This document shows, piece after piece, positions 1 through 5,476 of a DNA stretch of 5,476 nt. Source of the DNA: Acidithiobacillus sp. (GTDB lineage Bacteria > Pseudomonadota > Gammaproteobacteria > Acidithiobacillales > Acidithiobacillaceae). The stretch spans positions 1-5,476 of the forward strand of contig DAIAVG010000104.1 of NCBI GenBank assembly GCA_027445725.1. Direction: 5' to 3'. The first letter of the stretch is position 1, and each line of letters starts with the position of its first letter. Position numbers and translations under genes: made by a program. The notes under the pieces are model-generated. The model was not told where the DNA came from and did no database searches. It saw only the letters and a program-made list of their open reading frames with translations.

Positions 1-517
1 CGCTGTAGCCTTGGTGGGTGCGTCGATAGCCTTGAGTCAATCCCAGCTCCATCCAGTTGGCGGCCCGGTACACACCCCCATAAAAACAACGGGGATCGAC
101 AAAAGTTTCCAGCAGGAACAAGAGATGCCCGAAGCGGGCCTGCCAGTCATCAGTGATGCGGCGTTCGACCAGTGACAAGACTCGCGACCCAACATTGGGG
201 CGATGCCAGTCAGGCAAAATCAGAAAACGACTGTTGTTGGCGATCAGGTTGAGCCGCCCGTACTGGGAACGGAAGTCCCAGCCGATCCAGCGATCGCGTA
301 CACCGCATTTTAATGCGGCCCCGGACATATTGATCAGTGCCTCCACCCACTGATCCTGCCAGGTGGCGACGTACCACAGCGTCTCGCCAATCTTGGGTAG
401 CGCACCCAGATAATGATGCTCCGCCATCAGGGACTGATAGCGGGCTTCCTCGCTGTGTTCGACCGGGCGAACCCGGATCTCCGCAAGGCTTTGGCTGAAC
501 GTTTTTATCGATTTCAT
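1..517 (-). CDS. DUF4338/DruA-family protein, N-terminal part (3' end outside window)
   Basis: An open frame of 172 codons runs from an ATG at 517 to the left edge without a stop, so the gene is partial at its 3' end. The translation carries motifs I recognise from the DUF4338 family: HHYLG (residues 34-38), DRWIGWD (75-81), NNSRFLILP (94-102), LLETFVDP (135-142) and YRAANW (150-155). The family includes DruA of Druantia anti-phage systems, but many members are stand-alone multicopy genes that behave like transposase-related or mobile genes, and no other Druantia gene is visible here. The biochemical role is not established, and an anti-phage function cannot be claimed. The start is chosen because it begins just ahead of the conserved region and an in-frame stop lies upstream (584-586); no clear Shine-Dalgarno precedes it, which leaves some doubt. 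The gene is divergent from rpfF. Family assignment is fairly sure; function is not. Confidence 0.82.
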   Translation of the reverse strand, partial: MKSIKTFSQSLAEIRVRPVEHSEEARYQSLMAEHHYLGALPKIGETLWYVATWQDQWVEALINMSGAALKCGVRDRWIGWDFRSQYGRLNLIANNSRFLILPDWHRPNVGSRVLSLVERRITDDWQARFGHLLFLLETFVDPRCFYGGVYRAANWMELGLTQGYRRTHQGYS

Positions 518-579
518 CCGGCGAGTTATACCGGGAATCTGGGCTGGAGTCCGGCTTTGGGGGTTACTTGTGCTCAGCG

Positions 580-609
580 ACAATTATCTTGTCCGCTCTT
601 GATAATTGT
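580..609. repeat. Perfect 9-bp inverted repeat upstream of rpfF
   Basis: ACAATTATC at 580-588 is the exact reverse complement of GATAATTGT at 601-609, with a 12-base spacer. The arm centres are 21 bp apart, two helical turns, which suits a dimeric regulator binding one face of DNA. It lies 83-112 bp before the rpfF start. It could be an operator, a mobile-element end, or a weak AU-rich RNA hairpin. No T-tract follows directly, so a terminator is unlikely. The repeat is seen directly; its function is inference. Confidence 0.5.
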
Positions 610-680
610 TTCCATTTTGGCGAAATTGATTGGGGGCGTCGCCCTTCCTTCCTCCATCTCAATGTCATTCAACGTTTCAT

Positions 681-685
681 AGGAG
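681..685 (+). promoter_or_regulatory. Ribosome binding site of rpfF
   Basis: AGGAG ends six bases before the ATG at 692, a good Shine-Dalgarno at near-optimal spacing, which fixes the rpfF start. The resulting protein length also fits the family. Confidence 0.85.
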
Positions 686-691
686 AACCTG

Positions 692-1567
692 ATGAACAGC
701 ATGCTCCAACCCTCTGCGCAGTTAGCCGAATACAAACCATCCTCTTACAACCAACTTGGCACCTTTTATGATGAAAAGTATCAGTTGATGTGGTATTTTA
801 TGCACGCTTCTCCTCGCCCTTGTTTTACCCCGTTATTGTTGAATGAGATTCGTCATTTTCATGGAACAGTAATTTCCCAAAATAGATCATCTGAAGATCG
901 TAAGATATACTATATTGCATTGGCCTCAGATGTTCCCGGTGTTTTTAATTTGGGGGGAGACCTGAATTTATTCAGGACGCTCATCCAATTGAAAGATCGA
1001 AACGGGCTCATACGCTATACCACCTCCTGCATAGAGGCTTTGCATGCTAATATTTGTCATCTGAATCAGGAGATTACCACCATTTCTCTGGTCCAGGGGG
1101 ATGCGTTGGGGGGCGGGTTCGAGAGTGCCTTATCTAGCAATGTATTGATAGCTGAGCGTAGCGCCAAAATGGGCATGCCGGAGATACTCTTCAATCTATT
1201 TCCTGGCATGGGGGCATATAGTCTTTTGTCCCGCAAGGTCGGTGTTGCCAGTGCCGAACGCATGATTCTGAGCGGAAGGATTTATACCGCCGAGGAGTTG
1301 TATGATATGGGGGTGGTCGATATCCTCGCTGAGGATAACCACGGGGAACGCGCCGTGTATGACTATATTCAGAAAGAAAACCGAGCTAAAAATGGGTATC
1401 GGGCCTTGCGCAAAGTAAAGGACCTGTGTAGCCCGATCAGTTACGAAGAGTTGATAAAAGTCGGAGAAATCTGGGTCGATGCCGCGTTGCAGCTTGGAGC
1501 AAGAGATCTGCGAATGATGGAGAGGCTTGTGGCCAGGCAGTCGGCAAAGCATCAAGGCGCGGCATAG
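692..1567 (+). CDS. rpfF: RpfF, DSF synthase (enoyl-CoA hydratase/crotonase family)
   Basis: This 291-residue protein makes the DSF signal. In Xanthomonas, RpfF dehydrates 3-hydroxyacyl-ACP to the cis-2-enoyl form and releases the free fatty acid as a thioesterase, in the cytoplasm. Its length is very close to Xanthomonas RpfF (about 289). The crotonase fold shows in FNLGGDL (residues 85-91) and in GDALGGGFESA (136-146), which supply the oxyanion-hole glycines. The two catalytic glutamates are Glu144 (in GGGFES) and Glu164 (in GMPEILFNLFPGMGA), matching Glu141 and Glu161 of the Xanthomonas enzyme with a constant offset of three. The start is supported by AGGAG at 681-685. The gene converges on rpfC, whose product in Xanthomonas also binds RpfF through its receiver domain and restrains synthesis. 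The first part is AT-rich (40% GC over 721-1020), unlike rpfC and rpfG. No rpfB lies upstream. The exact acyl chain made cannot be read from sequence. Confidence 0.95.
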   Translation: MNSMLQPSAQLAEYKPSSYNQLGTFYDEKYQLMWYFMHASPRPCFTPLLLNEIRHFHGTVISQNRSSEDRKIYYIALASDVPGVFNLGGDLNLFRTLIQLKDRNGLIRYTTSCIEALHANICHLNQEITTISLVQGDALGGGFESALSSNVLIAERSAKMGMPEILFNLFPGMGAYSLLSRKVGVASAERMILSGRIYTAEELYDMGVVDILAEDNHGERAVYDYIQKENRAKNGYRALRKVKDLCSPISYEELIKVGEIWVDAALQLGARDLRMMERLVARQSAKHQGAA

Positions 1568-1590
1568 CAGGGCTTATCACCGTTTAGACA
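1568..1590. other. Convergent rpfF/rpfC junction, 23 bp
   Basis: The rpfF stop (TAG, 1565-1567) and the rpfC stop (TAA read on the minus strand, 1591-1593) are only 23 bp apart. No GC-rich hairpin with a U-tract fits between them, so neither gene has an intrinsic terminator within the gap. The two transcripts therefore probably overlap at their 3' ends. Confidence 0.6.
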
Positions 1591-4164
1591 TTAGGTTGCG
1601 GCGCGCTGGCTATCGAGGTAAGTGGTCAGCGCGATGCAGGTGCTATCAAATGAACTGCTGATCTTTGCCGCCAGGGATTCCGCCTTTGGTGACCCGAGGT
1701 CATAAGGCTTCAATCTCTCGGCCTCACTGCAAGCCAGCGCGAGGAGCGTACATCCGAGTTGTCCGGCGCTGCCCTTGAGCGCGTGTACCATATCCTGAAA
1801 GTATGGGTAGTCCCGTTGCGCCACCGATTTTTGGATCTCGGCTACGAGATGATGGCCATCCTGGATGAAACCCTTCGTTACTTCGCCTACGAAATCATCC
1901 CCCCCTAACCGATGGAGGGCATATAAGGTCTGTTCATCTACTATAACCTGGGTGCTTCCCTGTGCCCCTGGTGGATACACGAGATTGTTTTTGCTGACTT
2001 CCTGACGGTTTTCGACGATCTGCGCAATAGTATCGAGCAAATGCCTGGCGTCAATCGGCTTGGTGAGATAGGCGCTTGCTCCAGCGAGGCGGCAGGACTC
2101 CTTGGATTCACGGGTTGCGTCGGCCGTTAGCATGATGACTGGGGCGGGTGTTGCGGTTTCCATGAACCGGTATGACTTCAAGACGTCCAGTCCGTTGATT
2201 CTGGGCATGTTCATGTCCAGAATCAACATGTCAAAAGAAGGACCCTCCTGTGCCAGGATATCTAGCGCCTCCTCGCCATCGGTCGCCAGACGCATACCGT
2301 GCCCGGCATGCTTGAGTATCCCCTGAATTACTTTCTGGTTCACCAGACTGTCCTCCGCAACGAGGAAGTTCAGGGATCGGGCGCTGCTACGCTGCTGGTA
2401 GTACTCCAGCAGCGGAACCACGTTCTCGGGCATGTCATGCTCAGATCTGGCAGCATGCAGCGCATTAAAGAGCAGTGTTCTGTCGAGGGGGGTATGTAGA
2501 ACGGATGAATATCCGGCGTGCAGGAAGCGCTCGTCTTCTTGCCCAGATCCCTCCTCGATCAGCACCAGGGATGTCTGCTGCAGGAGAGGCTCCGCCCGCA
2601 CTGCGACTGCGAATTGATCAGCCGCCAACTCCAGTTGGCTCCGCTCCACCAGGGCCACTCGGTAAGGCATGCCCTGCTCGTGGGCCTCAACGAGCCGCGA
2701 GAAGGCCCGTGCGGAGCCACTCACCAGATCGCTCTTCAGGTTCCATGCTGTGAGGGCATCCTGGAGGTGCCCGGCTAGCGCGCCACCAGCGACGATCAGC
2801 ACACGGGTATCGGTCAGGGAACATGTGTCGGTGGTATCATGAAGCTGGACGGTAGCGCAGACCACGAAAGGTAATTCGAACCAGAAGGTGGAACCTGAGC
2901 CAGCTATATTGTGGAAACCGATGCAACCACCCATCTTCTCGACCAGTTCCCTGGCGATGGCTGTGCCCAGGCCTGTGCCGCCATAAAGGCGTTGGATGGA
3001 GGCATTCGCCTGTATGAAGGGCTCGAAGATGCCCCTCTGCGCGTCCTCTGGAATGCCGGGACCCGTATCGGTGATCTCGAAGCGGAGCCGAGCGTTATCA
3101 GTTGTGACGGAAAGGGGGCGGATGCGCACCTCCACACGACCTTTATCCGTAAACTTGACGGCGTTGCCGGTGAGGTTGATCAGAACTTGGCGCAAATGAC
3201 CTGGATCGCCGCGTAGCAGGAAAGGCGTCTCTGGTACAAAGTGGCTGGTCAGATCCAGCCCCTTTTTGTTGGCTGCAGTCATTAGCGTATTGAGCGTCTG
3301 ATTCACCAGGGTATGCAAATCAAAATCGATCTGCTCAATAATGAGATGACCCGCTTCGATTTTAGAAATATCGAGGATATCCTCAATTAATTCCAGCAGA
3401 GTGTGCGCCGATGCCTGAATGGTGCGGGCGAGCCCTATTTGTTCCTCGTCCAACCGGGTCTCCAAGAGGAGATCACTCATTCCGATGACGCCGTTCAAGG
3501 GGGTGCGTAGCTCGTGGCTCATCTTGGCCAGAAACTGAGACTTGGCCCTATTGGCCTCGTTTGCGCGGTCGGTGGCGGCATTTAGTTTGGTCAGCAGGGC
3601 AGCCATATACGTGGGGAGGGCGGCCAACATGATTAACCCACCCACCCAGAATGTGAAATGGGAAGACCAGAAATTGCTGGTGAACAGCACGGCAGTGAAG
3701 CCGGTAACACTCATAATGGTAGCAAGAAACAAATAGTTGAGACCGTATCGGAAGCCATTCCCCATGGTGACCCAAAGATAGATTCCGAGCAGCGGAACCG
3801 CCGTTTCGCTGGCACTCTGAGAGATCAGAAAAGATAGTGTGCCGAGGTCTACAACCATGCCCAAGATACGCCGTGAAGGAGATCTGCCCGGCCAGATGAT
3901 GACGGAAATAAACAAAGTTATTGAAAAGGTGATAAAAATGGCGGCCGAAATCCGAACGATAGAAAGAGCCGCAGAGGTTTTAAACCAACTGGTATACGGA
4001 TAGGAAAACATATAGGCATAGACCAGAAGGCCGATCACCATCCTCACAATCGCCTGCTCATGCTCGCTATCGGTCCGTCGGGATAGTCTGTTTGAGAGGG
4101 CGCGGAAGAGGCCCACGTGCGGAGCACCTGGATCGTCTGACTCAGACACCTGAGGGTCAGCCAT
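1591..4164 (-). CDS. rpfC: RpfC, hybrid sensor histidine kinase for DSF
   Basis: An 857-residue inner-membrane kinase. A short N-terminal tail carries TDSEHEQ (31-37), matching the SEHEQ stretch of Xanthomonas RpfC linked to DSF binding. Five or six hydrophobic segments follow (about 39-56, 69-90, 100-116, 121-134, 142-162, 171-192). The kinase core has the H-box [15 protein letters not shown] with His217, N-box NLTGNAVKF (330-338), G1 DTGPG (366-370), F-box around 380 and G2 [10 protein letters not shown] (395-404). A degenerate receiver occupies about 452-573: Glu507 stands where the phospho-Asp belongs and Thr558 where the Lys belongs. A genuine receiver (598-717) has Glu604/Asp605, phospho-Asp650, Thr680 and Lys702. 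An HPt domain (about 741-857) has His794 in [11 protein letters not shown]. Expected flow is His217 to Asp650 to His794 to RpfG. It is longer than Xanthomonas RpfC (about 726), mainly because of the extra receiver. Start codon ATG; a weak GGTAG (4173-4177) lies 8 bases upstream. A later start (Met42) would remove the sensor motif. Confidence 0.94.
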   Translation of the reverse strand: MADPQVSESDDPGAPHVGLFRALSNRLSRRTDSEHEQAIVRMVIGLLVYAYMFSYPYTSWFKTSAALSIVRISAAIFITFSITLFISVIIWPGRSPSRRILGMVVDLGTLSFLISQSASETAVPLLGIYLWVTMGNGFRYGLNYLFLATIMSVTGFTAVLFTSNFWSSHFTFWVGGLIMLAALPTYMAALLTKLNAATDRANEANRAKSQFLAKMSHELRTPLNGVIGMSDLLLETRLDEEQIGLARTIQASAHTLLELIEDILDISKIEAGHLIIEQIDFDLHTLVNQTLNTLMTAANKKGLDLTSHFVPETPFLLRGDPGHLRQVLINLTGNAVKFTDKGRVEVRIRPLSVTTDNARLRFEITDTGPGIPEDAQRGIFEPFIQANASIQRLYGGTGLGTAIARELVEKMGGCIGFHNIAGSGSTFWFELPFVVCATVQLHDTTDTCSLTDTRVLIVAGGALAGHLQDALTAWNLKSDLVSGSARAFSRLVEAHEQGMPYRVALVERSQLELAADQFAVAVRAEPLLQQTSLVLIEEGSGQEDERFLHAGYSSVLHTPLDRTLLFNALHAARSEHDMPENVVPLLEYYQQRSSARSLNFLVAEDSLVNQKVIQGILKHAGHGMRLATDGEEALDILAQEGPSFDMLILDMNMPRINGLDVLKSYRFMETATPAPVIMLTADATRESKESCRLAGASAYLTKPIDARHLLDTIAQIVENRQEVSKNNLVYPPGAQGSTQVIVDEQTLYALHRLGGDDFVGEVTKGFIQDGHHLVAEIQKSVAQRDYPYFQDMVHALKGSAGQLGCTLLALACSEAERLKPYDLGSPKAESLAAKISSSFDSTCIALTTYLDSQRAAT
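1602..1633 (+). other. Stem-loop just downstream of rpfF, inside the rpfC 3' end
   Basis: In plus-strand RNA, CGCGCTGGC (1602-1610) pairs with GTCAGCGCG (1625-1633): nine pairs including one G-U, with a 14-base loop. It begins 35 bases after the rpfF stop. No U-run follows, so it is not a classical intrinsic terminator, but it could protect the rpfF 3' end or help Rho-dependent ending. It lies in rpfC codons, so it may also be chance. Confidence 0.3.
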
Positions 4165-4172
4165 TGCTGGAT

Positions 4173-4177
4173 CTACC
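4173..4177 (-). promoter_or_regulatory. Weak ribosome binding site of rpfC in the rpfG-rpfC gap
   Basis: Read on the minus strand, GGTAG lies eight bases before the rpfC ATG. rpfG ends only 39 bp upstream and the gap shows no terminator or promoter, so the two genes are very likely cotranscribed. The weak site suggests lower translation of the kinase than of RpfG. No rpfH gene, found between these genes in some Xanthomonas, is present. Confidence 0.45.
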
Positions 4178-4203
4178 GTTGCGGCCAGGGGGTTGCGCCA
4201 GCT

Positions 4204-5373
4204 TCACATGCCCGCATCGGCGGGCAATGAACCGGTGTTTTCCTGGGGTGAGAGATCGCGTAACCGCTGCCCGATCGCAATGATTTCGTCGATCTGGTCG
4301 AGAAACGCCTGCACACAGAGGGGATCAAAGTGCTGGCCAGACTGATCTCTGATATAGGCAATGGCCTCCTCGAATGACCAAGCGGCCTTGTACGGGCGGG
4401 CGGAAGTCAGGGCATCATACACGTCTGCCACAGCAACGATGCGCGCTGGGAGCGGGATATCCGCTCCCAGCAGCCGCTTGGGATAGCCGCTACCGTCGAA
4501 TTTTTCATGATGACCCAAAGCAATTGCTGCCCCGAGCTCGATAAAACGGGATTGGCTGCCGCTCAATATTTCGTGGCCGATGAGCGGGTGCGCCTGCATT
4601 ATCTGGAGTTCACCCTCCGTGAGTTTTCCGGGCTTCAGGAGGATTGAGTCAGGTATGCCTATTTTGCCAATGTCATGCAGCGGGGCGGCCAACTCAATTT
4701 CATCACAGTCCACTTCAGCGAAGCCAAGCTTCTCGGACATCACGCGGGCATACTTGGCCATGCGCATGACATGGTTGCCGGTATCATGATCGCGGAATTC
4801 ACCGGCCCGAGCCAAAATAAGGAGCGTTTGCCGCTCCCTTCCTCGAACTAGCTCCGTCGCCAACCCTACCTGATCTTCCAGCCACTTCGCCCGATCTTTG
4901 ACGATCTGCTGCTGCTTTCGTAAGGCTAGCAGATTACGACAACGCGCTTGACACTCATACTGGTCTACCGGTCGGGTAAGAAAATCCGTAGCTCCAGCCG
5001 CCAGTGCTTTGTAGCGGACCTGGACATCCTGGACTACAGTGACAATCACCAGCGGCACATCGCCGCAGCCAGGAATGGCGCGGACACGCTTGGTAAACTC
5101 CAACCCGTCCATGATTGGCATTTTGTAGTCTGCAAGGATGAGGTCCGGTGTCTGGTCGCGTACCCGCTCCAAGGCCTTCTGGGGATCGGTGAAGCTTTCC
5201 ACCAACAGTTCCGGTGTAATGTCGAGCACCAGCCTTTCCAGGATCTTGCGACCGGTGGACTGGTCGTCCACGATAATGACAAACGGCTTCGTGCGCGCAT
5301 TCCTTGTCTTGTCTCCAAACGGTGGTGCACCCCAGTTGTTTTGGAGGTATGAGTGTTGATTCGTTGATCGCAT
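4204..5373 (-). CDS. rpfG: RpfG, receiver/HD-GYP cyclic-di-GMP phosphodiesterase
   Basis: A 389-residue cytoplasmic response regulator that, in the Rpf pathway, is phosphorylated by RpfC and hydrolyses cyclic-di-GMP. Numbering is from the ATG at 5373. The receiver (about 30-145) has Asp36/Asp37 and phospho-Asp82 in LILADYKMP, with Thr112; the usual Lys of the KP motif is Arg134 (LTRPVD). A helical linker follows (about 150-180). The HD-GYP domain (about 185-370) has DHDTGNH with His201, the HD pair His233-Asp234 in LHDIGKIGIPD with Lys237, His262, His288-His289, DGSGYP (293-298) and Asp317 in ADVYDAL. The metal-binding and GYP residues are intact, so activity is expected. I prefer 5373 because GGAGGG at 5378-5383 lies just upstream; an in-frame ATG at 5430 would add 19 residues with no domain content and has only AAGG before it. 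rpfC follows after 39 bp in the same operon. Confidence 0.93.
   Translation of the reverse strand: MRSTNQHSYLQNNWGAPPFGDKTRNARTKPFVIIVDDQSTGRKILERLVLDITPELLVESFTDPQKALERVRDQTPDLILADYKMPIMDGLEFTKRVRAIPGCGDVPLVIVTVVQDVQVRYKALAAGATDFLTRPVDQYECQARCRNLLALRKQQQIVKDRAKWLEDQVGLATELVRGRERQTLLILARAGEFRDHDTGNHVMRMAKYARVMSEKLGFAEVDCDEIELAAPLHDIGKIGIPDSILLKPGKLTEGELQIMQAHPLIGHEILSGSQSRFIELGAAIALGHHEKFDGSGYPKRLLGADIPLPARIVAVADVYDALTSARPYKAAWSFEEAIAYIRDQSGQHFDPLCVQAFLDQIDEIIAIGQRLRDLSPQENTGSLPADAGM
4445..4471. repeat. Perfect 11-bp hairpin inside rpfG
   Basis: GCTGGGAGCGG (4445-4455) and CCGCTCCCAGC (4461-4471) are exact reverse complements around a 5-base loop. It encodes part of the LGADIPLPAR stretch of the HD-GYP domain. 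Such a GC-rich stem would fold strongly in mRNA of either strand. No U-tract follows. Protein constraint and codon choice may explain it. Confidence 0.55.
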
Positions 5374-5377
5374 AAAA

Positions 5378-5383
5378 CCCTCC
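5378..5383 (-). promoter_or_regulatory. Ribosome binding site deciding the rpfG start
   Basis: Read on the minus strand, GGAGGG stands four bases before the ATG at 5373 (five from GGAGG). This is the strongest Shine-Dalgarno near either candidate start, and it favours the 389-residue form over the 408-residue form. Confidence 0.7.
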
Positions 5384-5424
5384 GGTCCAAGAGGCCACAC
5401 CTTAGCCTCAGCTTTGCAGAGGCC
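5378..5424 (-). other. rpfG leader with alternative base pairings
   Basis: On the minus strand the leader holds GCCTC (5419-5423), GAGGC (5405-5409), a second GCCTC (5391-5395) and the Shine-Dalgarno, which contains GAGG (5379-5382). GAGGC can pair with either GCCTC copy, and the second copy can pair with the Shine-Dalgarno. The first hairpin has two further inner GC pairs around an AAA loop. The stems are short (4-7 bp), so a switching role is only a hypothesis. Confidence 0.25.
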
Positions 5425-5445
5425 GCGCATATGTAACCTTAAGGC

Positions 5446-5474
5446 AATATATATCCATCCTAAACGCCTGACTA
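5446..5474 (-). promoter_or_regulatory. Candidate sigma70 promoter of rpfG-rpfC
   Basis: On the minus strand TAGTCA (5469-5474, four of six matches to TTGACA) and TATATT (5446-5451, five of six to TATAAT) are 17 bp apart. Transcription would start near 5438, about 65 bases before the ATG at 5373 but only about 8 before the ATG at 5430, which would leave that start without a usable Shine-Dalgarno. The window ends close by, so an upstream promoter cannot be excluded. Confidence 0.45.
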
Positions 5475-5476
5475 GA

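Larger units (their letters stand above)
518..691. promoter_or_regulatory. Divergent intergenic region between the DruA-like gene and rpfF
   Basis: These 174 bases separate two divergent starts and should hold the rpfF promoter and possibly an end of the mobile element. The clearest structure is the inverted repeat at 580-609. TTGATA at 599-604 resembles a sigma70 -35 box, but no good -10 follows at 16-18 bp (only AAATTG at 623-628), so I do not call a promoter. A small palindrome GGGCG-T-CGCCC lies at 634-644. I see no convincing gene here. Confidence 0.5.

Noticed and set aside
498..677. AACGTTT repeated at 498-504 and 671-677, considered as a target-site duplication
   Set aside because: Seven bases with one copy inside the DruA-like coding region, so it cannot flank that element; chance is likely.
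153..682. Plus-strand open frames at 153-353 and 413-682
   Set aside because: The first is antisense to the DruA-like gene and the second overlaps its start; both translations have no recognisable motif and no good ribosome binding site.
1096..1117. G-rich stretch in rpfF with runs GGGGG, GGGGGG and GGG, possible G-quadruplex
   Set aside because: Only three separate G-runs are present, and the glycine-rich oxyanion-hole motif GDALGGG explains the composition.
1066..1555. Minus-strand open frames inside rpfF
   Set aside because: Shadows of rpfF, with no family motifs.
2904..3137. Overlapping frames on both strands in the kinase ATPase region of rpfC
   Set aside because: rpfC has complete, ordered kinase motifs here, so the other frames are by-products of GC-rich codons.
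1..5476. tRNA, rRNA or CRISPR array
   Set aside because: No cloverleaf, rRNA-like stretch or regularly spaced repeats were seen on reading.

Overview
The window carries a compact DSF (diffusible signal factor) quorum-sensing module of the Rpf type, next to the 5' part of a mobile-element-like gene. The organism is a Gram-negative proteobacterium. The rpfG-rpfC operon converging on rpfF is the arrangement known from Xanthomonas and relatives. Mixed base composition (about 40% GC in the first part of rpfF, 60% or more in sampled parts of rpfC and rpfG) and the neighbouring DUF4338/DruA-like gene are compatible with an environmental beta-, gamma- or acidithiobacillia-type proteobacterium. The genus cannot be settled from this sequence.

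Layout. Positions 1-517 (minus strand) hold the N-terminal 172 codons of a DUF4338/DruA-family protein that runs off the left edge. Positions 518-691 are a divergent intergenic region with a perfect 9-bp inverted repeat (580-588/601-609) and a good ribosome binding site for rpfF. rpfF (692-1567, plus) encodes the DSF synthase with both catalytic glutamates. A 23-bp gap separates it from the end of rpfC (1591-4164, minus), a membrane hybrid histidine kinase. rpfG (4204-5373, minus; a start at 5430 is possible but less likely) lies 39 bp upstream of rpfC in the same operon and encodes a receiver/HD-GYP cyclic-di-GMP phosphodiesterase. Positions 5374-5476 hold a candidate promoter and a short leader.

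How the genes work together. By analogy with Xanthomonas, RpfF makes a cis-2-unsaturated fatty acid. RpfC senses it through its N-terminal membrane-proximal region, and a phosphorelay (His217 to Asp650 to His794) passes phosphate to Asp82 of RpfG. RpfG then degrades cyclic-di-GMP and changes biofilm and motility behaviour. All catalytic and relay residues are present, so the module looks functional.

The system itself is known. Points worth a second look are an extra degenerate receiver domain in RpfC, the AT-rich 5' part of rpfF beside a mobile gene where rpfB lies in Xanthomonas, the two-turn inverted repeat before rpfF, mutually exclusive pairings in the rpfG leader, and an 11-bp perfect hairpin inside rpfG.
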